The notes under the pieces are model-generated. The model searched no databases. It was not told the DNA's origin and saw only the letters and a program-made list of their open reading frames with translations. A stretch of 41,484 bases of DNA from Bacteroidota bacterium (GTDB lineage: Bacteria; Bacteroidota; Bacteroidia; 2-12-FULL-35-15), in NCBI GenBank assembly GCA_021323165.1, contig JAJTCJ010000013.1:1-41484 (forward strand), written 5' to 3'. The position numbers and the translations under genes were made by a program. Below are positions 18,922 through 28,312 of the stretch, one piece after another. Numbering within the stretch: position 1 is the stretch's first letter; each line of letters begins with the position of its first letter.

Positions 18922-21072
18922 GTGATCAAACCAAAAATATATATCAGCTTCGTCTTTATGATGTTCTTTTTAATGGGCTTTGCTCAGAAAAAGGAGAAGC
19001 CCGATAGTTTATTTAAACTGGTTGTTTCCGGAAATGATTCAGTCAGGTCGGATGCATATAACAGGATCGCTCTTTATTATATTCGCTCTGATAAAGATTC
19101 AGCGAATAAGTATTTATTTAAAGCCAGAAAGCTGGCGATTGAACAAGATCTTATCAAAACATTAAGCTATAATTATACCCTTACAGGTAATATGAATTAT
19201 TGGAATGGTAATACTGATACAGCCTTCACTTATTATTCAAAAGCGTTAGTTCTCGATAATAAAATTAAGGATAGCGCTTCACTTGTCACAGATCATGTTC
19301 ATCTATCTAAAATATATTCGTCCAAAGGAAATATTGATAAAGCACTTGATCAGCTTTTTTTAGCCCTGGAAATTGCTAAAAAGAGTCATAATAAAAAGCA
19401 GGAAGCAGATTGTCTGTTCGCTCTTGCAGTGTTATATGACCGACAGGATGTTCCTGAGAAAGCAATAAAATTTTGTGAGAATGCTTTAGTTATTCAGCAT
19501 GAGATCAATGATTCTGCAGGGATGGGTAATTCTTATCACCGGATGGGCTTAGGCTATATCGGTTTAAAAGAGCCTGAATTGGCTCTTAAGCATCTTCAGA
19601 CCTCATTAACCATCCGAAGAAATTTTGGCGCGACAGATAAGATTGGTGCTTCGCTTAATGGTATTGGTGAGGTTTATATGAATCAGGGTGAATATCAAAA
19701 AGCAATAATTAATTTTTATGATGCTTATAAATATTGGTCGCTGGCTCATGATAAAGAAGGAATAGTGATAGCATCTGCAAATCTTGGTGAGATCTCAGTA
19801 AAAATGGGTGACGAAGAAAATGCCTTGAAATATTATTTAGAATCCTATAAGTTGGCGGATGAGATCAATTCACCTGTATTTCAGAAAGGTGCTGCAAGAT
19901 CCGTGGCTGAAATTTATTATAAGAAAGGTAATTATAAAGAAGCTTATAATTATTTTAAAAAGTATTCGGATCTAAAAGACCTGATCTTTAGTGATGAGAA
20001 TTCAGTAAGAGTAGCTCAAATGCAATCTAAATATGAGAGCGAACAGAAAGAGCAAAAAATCAAACTGCTGGTACAGGAAGCTCAATTACATCAAAGTGAA
20101 TTGAACAGGAAGAAATGGCTCTTCAATGCGATCTCTCTTACAGCATTAATGTTGGTCATTCTAATTGTTATGTCCTTTCGGAATATTCGTCAGAAACAAA
20201 AAGCAAATGCTGAGTTGCAAACAGCATACTCACAGATCGCAGATAAAAATGAAAAATTAACCCAGGTTTATAATGAGCTTGAACAAAACCGGGATGAAGT
20301 TGCTTTCAAAAATAAAGAGATCACTGATAGTATCAAATACGCAAAACGTTTACAGGAAGCTATTCTGCCAGGTAGTGATTTTATTTCAAAGTTATTTGCT
20401 GAATCATTCGTGCTTTATAAACCTAAGGATATTGTCAGCGGTGATTTTTATTGGTTTGAACAATGGGGAACCAAGAAGCTGTTTGCCGCAGTGGATTGCA
20501 CCGGGCATGGCGTTCCGGGAGCATTCATGAGTATTGTTGCATACAATCAATTGAACCAGGCAGTGAATGAAAGCGGACTTTGGAAACCCAATCTGATTCT
20601 TAATGCTTTGAATAAAGGAATTACAAAAGCCTTGAAACAAACTATGGAAGGAGCCAGCATAAAGGACGGAATGGACATAGCTTTATGTTCTTATGATGAA
20701 ACAACCGGAGTGCTGGAATATGCAGGTGCTTATAATTCTTTATGGCTCATCAGGGGCGGAAAGCTCACTGAAGTGAAGGCGGATAAAAAACCGATCGGAT
20801 TATTTATCGGTGAGGAGCTAAAACCTTTTCATAATCATGAAGTGAATGTTGTTAAAGGTGATCTGATCTATATTTTCACAGATGGTTATGCTGATCAGTT
20901 TGGCGGGGAAAAAGGAAAGAAGTTTAAATATAAATCATTACAGCAATTACTGCTTGGTATCCATAATCTGTCTATGGAAGAACAACACAGATTACTGGAT
21001 AAAACCATTGAAGAGTGGAGAGGTGCTTTGGAGCAGGTTGATGATATATTGGTAATTGGCGTCAGGATCTAA
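18922..21072 (+). CDS. TPR-sensor SpoIIE/PP2C-type phosphatase, copy 3
   Basis: This is the third tandem paralogue, 716 aa from the proposed start. The frame is open back to an ATG at 18880 inside copy 2, but GTG at 18922 gives a proper signal peptide (initiator then IKPKIYISFVFMMFFLMGFA, cut before QKKE) and an 11-bp gap after copy 2; the longer form would add an unneeded hydrophobic stretch. ATG at 18958 is a weaker alternative. TPRs span about 30-350, the membrane helix about 399-420, and a long coiled coil precedes DSIKYAKRLQEAILP. PP2C motifs are VSGDF (D508), VDCTGHGVPGAFMS, DGMDIALCS, IFTDGYADQFGG and EQVDDILVIGVRI. No terminator separates it from the NlpC/P60 gene 38 bp on, so it may be co-transcribed. 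Confidence 0.88.
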   Translation: MIKPKIYISFVFMMFFLMGFAQKKEKPDSLFKLVVSGNDSVRSDAYNRIALYYIRSDKDSANKYLFKARKLAIEQDLIKTLSYNYTLTGNMNYWNGNTDTAFTYYSKALVLDNKIKDSASLVTDHVHLSKIYSSKGNIDKALDQLFLALEIAKKSHNKKQEADCLFALAVLYDRQDVPEKAIKFCENALVIQHEINDSAGMGNSYHRMGLGYIGLKEPELALKHLQTSLTIRRNFGATDKIGASLNGIGEVYMNQGEYQKAIINFYDAYKYWSLAHDKEGIVIASANLGEISVKMGDEENALKYYLESYKLADEINSPVFQKGAARSVAEIYYKKGNYKEAYNYFKKYSDLKDLIFSDENSVRVAQMQSKYESEQKEQKIKLLVQEAQLHQSELNRKKWLFNAISLTALMLVILIVMSFRNIRQKQKANAELQTAYSQIADKNEKLTQVYNELEQNRDEVAFKNKEITDSIKYAKRLQEAILPGSDFISKLFAESFVLYKPKDIVSGDFYWFEQWGTKKLFAAVDCTGHGVPGAFMSIVAYNQLNQAVNESGLWKPNLILNALNKGITKALKQTMEGASIKDGMDIALCSYDETTGVLEYAGAYNSLWLIRGGKLTEVKADKKPIGLFIGEELKPFHNHEVNVVKGDLIYIFTDGYADQFGGEKGKKFKYKSLQQLLLGIHNLSMEEQHRLLDKTIEEWRGALEQVDDILVIGVRI

Positions 21073-21110
21073 GGCATAGGAAGATCTTTTTTAAATGATT
21101 ATATTTGTGT

Positions 21111-21644
21111 ATGACGACCTGCAGGATAATCCTCATATGCATTTTATGTCCTTTTTTGATGTTCTCACAAACAAAAAAAAGAAAAGTAAGTGCGCATGGG
21201 CCCAAAAAAGATCTCAATACTTATTATGAATCCCAGCAGCTATGTCCCGCTTCCGCCTCAACACCATTCTTGTTTTACCAGGTGTATGATTGGGTAGGAA
21301 CACGTTATAAATATTCAGGTGATACAAAAAAGGGAATTGACTGTTCCGGATTTGTATCCAAAATGTATGAAAACATATATTGTGAAACGCTTTGCGGAGG
21401 TTCTAAAGATATCTGGCACACGGTAATTCCGATTGAAAAGGCAGATCTGAAAGAAGGCGACCTTTTGTTTTTTAAAATTAAAAAAGGACAGATCTCCCAT
21501 GTTGGAATCTACCTCGGAAAGAATAAATTTGCACATGCTTCGGTAAAGCAGGGAGTTATAATAAGTGATCTGAATGAACCTTACTACCAAAAGTACTTTT
21601 TTAAAGGCGGAAGAAAATCTGGTCAGGTAACAATCAGAAATTAA
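21111..21644 (+). CDS. Secreted NlpC/P60 cell-wall hydrolase
   Basis: The product is 177 aa from the ATG at 21111 (a TTG two codons earlier is possible). The signal peptide is MTTCRIILICILCPFLMFS. The NlpC/P60 papain-like domain fills the rest: catalytic Cys in GIDCSGFVSKMY (C78), catalytic His in ISHVGIYLG (H130), and third polar residue in FAHAS (H142). KEGDLLFFK is the usual strand between them. It would cleave gamma-D-Glu-diamino acid bonds in peptidoglycan stem peptides in the periplasm. There is no substrate-targeting SH3 or LysM domain. TATATTTG at 21100-21107 matches the -7 consensus but sits only 3 bp before the ATG, so it is probably chance. Confidence 0.88.
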   Translation: MTTCRIILICILCPFLMFSQTKKRKVSAHGPKKDLNTYYESQQLCPASASTPFLFYQVYDWVGTRYKYSGDTKKGIDCSGFVSKMYENIYCETLCGGSKDIWHTVIPIEKADLKEGDLLFFKIKKGQISHVGIYLGKNKFAHASVKQGVIISDLNEPYYQKYFFKGGRKSGQVTIRN

Positions 21645-21671
21645 ATAGAATAAAGACACATAAGGATTGAT

Positions 21672-22175
21672 ATGAATAAGACCTTAATATTAAATAGCAA
21701 TCAAATAGGCCAAAAGATTAACAGGATAGCTTATGAGATCTATGAGAACAATTACGATGAAAAAGAAATTGTTATTGCAGGGATAGCAAAGAACGGTTTT
21801 TTACTTGCTGCTAAAATTGCTGAAGTTCTACAGAATATTTCTAAGATCAAAGTACAGCTGATAGAGATCACACTGGATAAAGAAAATCCATTTTCTTCTG
21901 ATCTGAAATTAAAGCTGACTGATAAAGAGTTAAAAAATAAAGTGATAATTCTTGTTGATGATGTTCTGAATTCAGGCAAGACATTGATCTTCGGAGCCAA
22001 GCTATTCCTTAATTCTCCTGTAAAAAGATTAACAACTGCAGTTCTTGTAGATCGCGGACATAATCGTTATCCGATCAAAGCGGATGTAGTAGGACTTTCC
22101 TTATCAACCACATTGCAAGAGCATATTACCTGTGAGTTAAATAAAAAAGGAAAAGAAACTGTTTATTTGAGCTAA
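21672..22175 (+). CDS. Phosphoribosyltransferase, PyrR-like
   Basis: This 167-aa cytoplasmic protein has the type I phosphoribosyltransferase fold. The PRPP-binding loop is VIILVDDVLNSGKTL (residues 91-105, acidic pair DD followed by SGKT), preceded by the hydrophobic strand IVIAGIAKNGFLLA. The spacing and the VLVDRGHNRYPIKADVVG segment (TAVLVDRGHNRYPIKADVVG) match the PyrR/uracil phosphoribosyltransferase-like branch, where RGHRELPIxxD is usual. I do not claim regulatory RNA binding: no pyr operon or attenuator is nearby. It starts 27 bp after the NlpC/P60 gene and is the last gene before a bidirectional terminator. Confidence 0.85.
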   Translation: MNKTLILNSNQIGQKINRIAYEIYENNYDEKEIVIAGIAKNGFLLAAKIAEVLQNISKIKVQLIEITLDKENPFSSDLKLKLTDKELKNKVIILVDDVLNSGKTLIFGAKLFLNSPVKRLTTAVLVDRGHNRYPIKADVVGLSLSTTLQEHITCELNKKGKETVYLS

Positions 22176-22190
22176 GAATTTATTTTAAAA

Positions 22191-22220
22191 TAAAAAAGCC
22201 CTATTTTAATAGGGCTCTTT
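22191..22220. terminator. Bidirectional hairpin terminator
   Basis: Stem AGCCCTATT (22197-22205) / AATAGGGCT (22208-22216) has a minimal TT loop. A T-rich tail lies on both strands and is best on the minus strand, where T6 follows. It serves the convergent phosphoribosyltransferase and giant repeat-protein genes. Confidence 0.82.
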
Positions 22221-22239
22221 CATTTTAATAATTATAAAG

Positions 22240-25200
22240 TTATCGTAAGAGATTAATAAATCCACTTTGTGTTTTCTCCTGTTGTTGAATAGGTCTGTAT
22301 GACAAAGTATAGAAATAAGTCCCGGCAGGAGCTTCCTGTCCGTCCTCATCTTTTCCGTCCCATGCAGTTTCTGCAGCATCTTCAGAACTGAACATTTTTG
22401 TTCCCCATCTATTGTAAATAGTTATCGAGGATTTTTCTATTCCAGTGAATGATAATTTAAGCAGATCATTTGAATTGTCGCTGTTGGGTGTAAATACATT
22501 CGGGATCAGTATTGAAAAATTTTCATATACAAGTATCGAAACGGAGTCTGTACCGGTACAACCATTTTCAATTATGGTATAGATCAGTGGATAGGTTCCT
22601 GTGTTCATATATGTTGTTGCTGCTTCTGATCCTGATGCCACTTCACCGTTCCCAAACGACCAGGTCCATGCAGATGCGTTTGAATTATTACTCTCTACAG
22701 TTACAGGTAGAGGGGCCGGACCTGACACAGGTGTTGCGGTAAATGATGTATTAACAGGAGCATTTATTGTAATAAGCACTGTAGTGGCTGAACTTTCGCA
22801 ACCTAATTGAGTTTCTGTAACATAATATGTGCTTGTGCTTGTTGCACCCGAAGTAAATTGATTACCATTTCCAACAAGGTTTGTTAAAGCAGCATCTGAA
22901 TACCAAGTGAGCGTTCCACCAGAACCCGAAGCAGTAAGATCTGCAACTGCTGCACCAGAACAATAAGGAGAAGGATTCGAAGCAGACGGAGCCGAAGGTT
23001 GTGCATTCACTGTTATAGTCACCGCTGTAGCGTTTCCTTCGCATCCTGTTTTAGTTTCTGTCACGTAGTAAGTGGTAGTACTTGTTGCACCAGATGTAAA
23101 TGTGCTTCCTGTACCTATTTGATTTGTTAATGCTGCATCTGAATACCAGGTAAAAGTTCCTCCTGAGCCAGATGCTGTAAGATCAGCTATTGAGGCTCCC
23201 TGACAATATGCTGCAGGACTTGTAGCAGCGGGTGCAGTGGGGGTTGAGTTCACTGTTATAGTTACAGGGCTTGCATTTCCCTGACATCCTCCGGAAGTTT
23301 CTATTACATAAAATGTACTTGTTGATGTTGCACCGGATGTAAAAGTATTACCTGTACCTACCGGATTAGTTAATGCAGCATCCGAATACCATGTTAGTGT
23401 TCCGCCTGTTCCGCTTGCTGTAAGATCAGCAATGGATGCTCCGGAACAATACGCAGAAGGACTTGTTGCTATCGGTGCGGCAGGTGACGGATTAACTGTT
23501 ACAGAAGTTGTAGTTGTTCCGATACATCCATTGTTATCGGTCACGACATACGTTAATGAATAAGCTCCGGAAACAGAATTGTTAAATATCGGAGTAGCAG
23601 TTGTCCCTCCGGTTAAGGAAGAGGCCCCTGTACCGTTCCAGGAATGTGATACAAATATTCCTGAACCTCCTGAAGGATTTCCGTTTAAGGATAGATCATT
23701 CCCAGGGCATACAGCGGCCGGTGTTGGCGTAACCGAAGCTGTAGGATTAGGATTTACAAGAATGGATGTTGTTGTTGTGCCGGTGCATCCATTATTATCT
23801 GTTACAGTGTAATTTAAAGTATAACTTCCGGCAAGAGAACTATTAAATATAGGTGTTGAAGTTGATGCTCCGGTAATTAACGAAGCAGCTCCGGATCCAG
23901 TCCATGTATGTGATGAATATATTCCAGATCCTCCTGTCGGGTTAGAATTCAGGATAAGATCAGCACCTTCACATGTCTGAGCTGGTGAGGGCGATATTGA
24001 AGCTGTTGGATTTGCATTCACAGTTAAGTTTGCTGAAGCAGAATCAATACATCCGTTATTATCGGTTACTGTGTAAATCAGAGAATAAGATCCACCAGTT
24101 GAATTGTTAAACGTTGGTGAATCCGTTGAACTTCCTGCTATCAGAGAACCTGCCCCAGTACCTGTCCATACATGAGATGAATAAGTTCCTGATCCTCCTG
24201 ACGGATTTCCATTCATTACCAGATTTGTTCCTGCACATACTATTGCCGGTGAAGGAGAAATTGTTACTGATGGATTTGAATTTACTAAAACAGTTGTTGT
24301 TGCACTTCCCGAACATCCCTGATTATCGGTTACACTATAAGTTAGACTATAATTTCCGGCAACAAGATTATTAAATGTTGGAGCCGCGGTTGTTGCATTG
24401 GATGTGAGAGAAGAAGCTCCTGTACCTATCCAGTTGTTTAATGTATAGATTCCTGATCCTCCTGACGGATCTCCATTCAAAACCAGATCAACTCCGGAAC
24501 ATACTGTTGCAGGTGATGGAGAAATAGAGGCTGTTGGATTGGAGTTGACAGAAACAGTTGTTGATGATGTACCTATACATCCGTTATTGTCTGTCACACT
24601 ATAATTCAGCAGATAATTTCCTGCACTTGAATTATTAAATGTTGGAGAAGCTGTTGCAGATCCTGTTATTAGAGAAGATGCTCCGATTCCAGTCCAGTCA
24701 TGCGTTGAATATGTTCCTGAGCCGCCAGTTGGATTAGCGTTCAGAAGCAAATTGGATCCGGCACAGACACTTGCAGGAAAAGGTGCGATATTCGTTACCG
24801 GATTATCGTTAACTGTAACGTTCGTTGTTGCAGAGCCAATGCATCCGTTATTGTCCGTAACAGTATAGATTAATGTGTAGCTCCCTGCCGTTCCATGATT
24901 ATATGTAGGAGTGGCCCCTGAAGAGCCGGATGTAAGAAAAGCAGAACCGTTTCCTGACCAGCTATGTGAAGTATAAATACCTGATCCTTCTGTAGGATTT
25001 CCATTCAGATTTAGATCAATTCCCTCGCAAACGGAGGCAGGAGATGGATTAATAGATGAAGAAGGATTTGCATTTACCAAAACTGTTCTGGTAGCTGTTC
25101 CTGAACAACCATTGTTGTCAGTAACAGTGTATGTTAATGCATAACTTCCGGCTATTGAATTGTTAAATGTTGGAGTTGAAGTAGCTGTGCCTGCTGTCAA

Positions 25201-28200
25201 CGATGCAGCACCGACTCCTGTCCAGGCATGTGAAGAATAAGTACCTGAACCTCCTGTCGGGTTACCATTTAAAGCAAGATCGTTTCCTGCACAAACAGTG
25301 GCCGGTGAAGGAGTTACAGAAGCAGTAGGTTTAGCGTTTACAGTGACAGTTACAGTGCCTGCCACACTCACACATCCTCCTGAATTTGCTGTGACAGCAT
25401 ACACTCCTGACATAGATGGGGTAGTTGCTGTTCTTGTTACACTGGCTCCGGAAGCTGCATAGCCCGGACCTGTCCAGTTATATGTCTGACCGGCAACAGG
25501 AGTTACAGAAAGTGTGAATGAAGTTCCTTCGCATAATGGATTCGGACTAGCAGACGCAGTTGGTTGTGCTGGAGCTCCTGCACTTGATATTGAAATAGTT
25601 CCACCTGACGTAGTACAGCCTGCGGAATTTTTTACAATAACCTGATAGCTTCCAGCAGCAAGTGATGTAAAAGTATTTCCTGCAACAAATGTTGTTCCGC
25701 CATTAATAGAATATGTCAGACCGGTACCGGTGGCGTTTATTGTTATTGATCCATCGCTGATACCACAGGCTGAAGTATTAGTTCCTGTTGCTGATGTAAT
25801 AACCGGGCGAGGATTAACAAGGACCGAAATACTTGCAGTGCCAAAGCATCCCTGATTATCAGTTACTGTATATAATAACGTATATGTTCCCGATGTTGCA
25901 TTGTTAAATGTAGGAGTTGCTGTAGAAGAACCTGCGCTTAATGATCCTGAACCAGTACCGCTCCAGTTATGAGTGTAGGTTCCTGATCCTCCTGCAGGAT
26001 TACCATTTAAAGAAAGATTAGATCCGGCACAGACAGTAGCAGGTGATGGGGTTATCGCTGCGGTTGGCTTTGGCTTAACAGTAATGATTGTTGATGCCGA
26101 TCCTGTACAGCCCGCATTGTCGGTCACAGTATAAACGACTGTATAGTTTCCTGCTGTTGAATTGTTAAAAGTAGGACTGGCAGTCGTGTTGCCGGAAGTT
26201 AAAGAAGATGCTCCGGACCCGCTCCATGCGTGAGTTATATAAGGTGTCGTTCCTCCGGAGGGATTCCCGTTTAAAAGCAGGCTTATACCCGCACACGTGG
26301 AGGCGGGAGATGGAGTAATATTCGCTGTAGGATTTGTTGTAGTCGTAATATTTACCACTTTGCTTTTTAAACAAGCGGTAGAATCTTTAACAGTTACTGT
26401 ATATGTTCCGGCTGAAAGTCCACTGAAGAGATTGCTGCTTTGAAATGCACCACCATTTAAACTATATTGAAAAGTAGACAAGCTCCCGTTTCCTCCGGCA
26501 GCATTAACTGTTATTGAACCATTCGCTGCCTGACAGGTTGAATTAACATTTACTGTCGTTAATGAAAGAGTATCTGCAATAGTAAATTGTTTGTAAATAA
26601 CAGAGTCACATCCGCCTGCTCCGATTACTGTTAAAGTAGCTGTTTTTAGACCGGGAGTAGAATAGGTTACAGTAAAAGGTCCTGCGGTATTAGCTGTTGC
26701 GGGAGAAGAGCCTGATCCGAAGGTCCATGCATAAGAAGTAGCTCCTGTTGAAGAATTCGTGAAAGTAACTGTTTTGTTGGCTGTGCAGGAAAGATTTTTA
26801 ACATAAGTAAAGTTAGGGACAGGACCGGCAAATTGTCCAGTTCCTCCGAAATTAATTGTAAAGCCGGCACCAAGGGTCTGGAACATATTTACAAGTAATC
26901 CATAAGTTGTGCCCGCGGTCATATTAAGCTGCTGTAAATAATTATTATTTGGAGGATTACAATCAAATGGTTCGGCAACATCAATTTCTGTTGCATTTAG
27001 TCCTGTGGATCCCAGGCAAGAGGCCGCTTCGCATCTGATCATTGTGCGTCCTGCGCAGCCTGTTGCATTGAATTGGTAAACCACAAAGTCGATATCAATA
27101 CCCGGAGTCGTTGGAACAAGATCAAATGTAAGAGTACCATTATTTGCTGCTGTCCATGTATACCACACAGAATTTTGTTCAGTATTTCCACTTGTACTTA
27201 CTCCACCGGCAAGGCAGGACCCTGCAGCTTCTTGTCCATTAGTTCCGAAACCGGTAATGTTATTTACTGTAAAAGGGTCTTTGGTACAAAGAGGTGTAGC
27301 CGTTCCACAGTCCTGGCCAGGGATCACAGGAGGGTTAAAGTTATTCACGCAAAGCTGAAACGTACCTGTATTTCCGTTCATCCCATCAATACGTATCAGA
27401 TATGTTGTACCTGTAACAAGGCCACCTATGTTGAGACTTGCAGTGCCGCTCCCAGGTGCGGCTGTATCACAACCTTCCTGAAATACAACGGCTAAACATG
27501 AGCCTGAGTACAATGCTATCTGCGGACGGCTTAAAGTTCCGGGGCTCACATTGTTTCCGTTGACCACAATATTTATTGCCGGTGCAACCGCAGTAAATTG
27601 GAACCATACATCATTTGTAGTATTTAACCAGCATGTAGGTGCTCCATAACTACTGTTAGATGCAAGAACATTAGTATATATTGCCGGAGAGGAACAGAAA
27701 TTTGTCACATTAGATAAAATTGTTGGAGCACCGCAATCATCATTCGAGGGGATTGGTGAAACAGCAGAATTATTTACACATAACTGAAAAGTCCCTTCAC
27801 TGCTGTTGTATCCGTCAACACGAATCAGATATGTTAACCCAGGAACCAGGGTAGTAGCACCAATAGTAACTGTATGAGATCCCGGAGCAGATACACCGCA
27901 AGCCTCTGTTGTAAGTGCAAGCGCGCAATTACCACTGTATAACGCAACCTGAGGATTATTTAAAGTTCCCAGGCTCATTGTGTTTCCATTAACAGTTATG
28001 GCAACATTAGCAGCAGTAGCTGTAAAACTGAACCAAACATCCCGGGAGATTGCGTTGCTATAAGGAAGCGGCCAGCAGGCAGGTTTACCGAATGTTGTAC
28101 CGACACCACCATTCACGTTAGTGTATTGGCCGGCAGCCGAACAGAAATTAGATACATTTGTTAAATTAAGAGCAGTTCCACAAGTTGTGTTTGTGGGCTG

Positions 28201-28266
28201 AGCTTTTACAAAGGAAGAGCAAACGATTAAGAAAAAAATAACCGGGAGAGTTAAGTAAGTTTTCAT
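22240..28266 (-). CDS. Giant repeat-built T9SS cargo with gliding-motility C-terminal domain
   Basis: The product is 2008 aa from the ATG at 28266; the frame opens 23 codons earlier, but a -7 promoter box lies inside that extension and MKTYLTLPVIFFLIVCSSFVKA is a clean signal peptide. In order: two pre-peptidase-like modules (DVWFSFTA...), a third related module, a PKD domain, a SprB-type repeat, two Ig-like repeats of about 87 aa, a second SprB-like unit plus one Ig-like domain, seven more of the 88-aa repeats, three 81-aa repeats (TWYSDAALTN), and a PKD domain. It ends with a type-B T9SS sorting domain: IPNVFTPNSDNSNDLL, ITIYNRWG, WDGKDEDGQEAPAGTYFYTL and SGFINLLR. It is predicted to be secreted through the outer membrane and surface-attached, and may act as an adhesin. 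It shows no catalytic motif. Confidence 0.92.
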   Translation of the reverse strand: MKTYLTLPVIFFLIVCSSFVKAQPTNTTCGTALNLTNVSNFCSAAGQYTNVNGGVGTTFGKPACWPLPYSNAISRDVWFSFTATAANVAITVNGNTMSLGTLNNPQVALYSGNCALALTTEACGVSAPGSHTVTIGATTLVPGLTYLIRVDGYNSSEGTFQLCVNNSAVSPIPSNDDCGAPTILSNVTNFCSSPAIYTNVLASNSSYGAPTCWLNTTNDVWFQFTAVAPAINIVVNGNNVSPGTLSRPQIALYSGSCLAVVFQEGCDTAAPGSGTASLNIGGLVTGTTYLIRIDGMNGNTGTFQLCVNNFNPPVIPGQDCGTATPLCTKDPFTVNNITGFGTNGQEAAGSCLAGGVSTSGNTEQNSVWYTWTAANNGTLTFDLVPTTPGIDIDFVVYQFNATGCAGRTMIRCEAASCLGSTGLNATEIDVAEPFDCNPPNNNYLQQLNMTAGTTYGLLVNMFQTLGAGFTINFGGTGQFAGPVPNFTYVKNLSCTANKTVTFTNSSTGATSYAWTFGSGSSPATANTAGPFTVTYSTPGLKTATLTVIGAGGCDSVIYKQFTIADTLSLTTVNVNSTCQAANGSITVNAAGGNGSLSTFQYSLNGGAFQSSNLFSGLSAGTYTVTVKDSTACLKSKVVNITTTTNPTANITPSPASTCAGISLLLNGNPSGGTTPYITHAWSGSGASSLTSGNTTASPTFNNSTAGNYTVVYTVTDNAGCTGSASTIITVKPKPTAAITPSPATVCAGSNLSLNGNPAGGSGTYTHNWSGTGSGSLSAGSSTATPTFNNATSGTYTLLYTVTDNQGCFGTASISVLVNPRPVITSATGTNTSACGISDGSITINATGTGLTYSINGGTTFVAGNTFTSLAAGSYQVIVKNSAGCTTSGGTISISSAGAPAQPTASASPNPLCEGTSFTLSVTPVAGQTYNWTGPGYAASGASVTRTATTPSMSGVYAVTANSGGCVSVAGTVTVTVNAKPTASVTPSPATVCAGNDLALNGNPTGGSGTYSSHAWTGVGAASLTAGTATSTPTFNNSIAGSYALTYTVTDNNGCSGTATRTVLVNANPSSSINPSPASVCEGIDLNLNGNPTEGSGIYTSHSWSGNGSAFLTSGSSGATPTYNHGTAGSYTLIYTVTDNNGCIGSATTNVTVNDNPVTNIAPFPASVCAGSNLLLNANPTGGSGTYSTHDWTGIGASSLITGSATASPTFNNSSAGNYLLNYSVTDNNGCIGTSSTTVSVNSNPTASISPSPATVCSGVDLVLNGDPSGGSGIYTLNNWIGTGASSLTSNATTAAPTFNNLVAGNYSLTYSVTDNQGCSGSATTTVLVNSNPSVTISPSPAIVCAGTNLVMNGNPSGGSGTYSSHVWTGTGAGSLIAGSSTDSPTFNNSTGGSYSLIYTVTDNNGCIDSASANLTVNANPTASISPSPAQTCEGADLILNSNPTGGSGIYSSHTWTGSGAASLITGASTSTPIFNSSLAGSYTLNYTVTDNNGCTGTTTTSILVNPNPTASVTPTPAAVCPGNDLSLNGNPSGGSGIFVSHSWNGTGASSLTGGTTATPIFNNSVSGAYSLTYVVTDNNGCIGTTTTSVTVNPSPAAPIATSPSAYCSGASIADLTASGTGGTLTWYSDAALTNPVGTGNTFTSGATSTSTFYVIETSGGCQGNASPVTITVNSTPTAPAATSPAAYCQGASIADLTASGSGGTFTWYSDAALTNQIGTGSTFTSGATSTTTYYVTETKTGCEGNATAVTITVNAQPSAPSASNPSPYCSGAAVADLTASGSGGTLTWYSDAALTNLVGNGNQFTSGATSTSTYYVTETQLGCESSATTVLITINAPVNTSFTATPVSGPAPLPVTVESNNSNASAWTWSFGNGEVASGSEAATTYMNTGTYPLIYTIIENGCTGTDSVSILVYENFSILIPNVFTPNSDNSNDLLKLSFTGIEKSSITIYNRWGTKMFSSEDAAETAWDGKDEDGQEAPAGTYFYTLSYRPIQQQEKTQSGFINLLR
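22765..23493 (-). repeat. Three tandem 81-residue coding repeats
   Basis: Exactly 243 codons hold three units. Each begins with an Asn-x-x-Pro linker, has a Y-C-S/Q-G-A motif, the shared TWYSDAALTN, FTSGATST and Y/F-V-T/I-E-T, and ends in an ITV/ITI strand. These are Ig-like modules near the C-terminal end of the giant surface protein. Confidence 0.85.
23494..25338 (-). repeat. Seven tandem Ig-like coding repeats of about 88 residues
   Basis: This block is 615 codons with seven units. Consensus landmarks are N-x-N-P-T-A-S-I-S-P-S-P-A, V-C-A-G, L-N-G-N-P-x-G-G-S-G, W-x-G-x-G-A-S-S-L, P-T-F-N-N, Y-T-V-T-D-N-N-G-C and a closing V-L-V strand. Unit length is nearly constant (87-88 aa), indicating recent expansion by unequal exchange. 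Confidence 0.88.
25816..26334 (-). repeat. Two further copies of the 87-residue Ig-like repeat
   Basis: The same unit as the seven-copy block spans 173 codons. It is separated from that block by a SprB-like segment (GISDGSITINATG) and one unrelated Ig-like domain encoded at about 25339-25815. Confidence 0.85.
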
Positions 28267-28304
28267 AACAGGAATTATAAGTTTAGGATAATTAATTCTT
28301 TCTC

Positions 28305-28312
28305 CAAACATA
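28305..28312 (-). promoter_or_regulatory. -7 promoter box of the giant surface-protein gene
   Basis: Minus-strand TATGTTTG is an exact TAnnTTTG match 38 bp before the ATG at 28266. No good -33 TTTG is visible at the right distance. Its position inside the longer open frame supports the downstream start. The rest of the spacer to 28595 is AT-rich, and I see no other feature in it. Confidence 0.4.

Noticed and set aside
21100-21107. Exact TATATTTG -7 box before the NlpC/P60 gene
   Set aside because: It is 3 bp from the ATG, with no -33 partner at a proper distance. It would require leaderless transcription, so chance in AT-rich DNA is likelier.
23494-25338. Regularly spaced repeats that could be mistaken for a CRISPR array
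   Set aside because: The period is about 264 bp, the units are in-frame coding Ig-like domains, and there are no short repeats with unique spacers.
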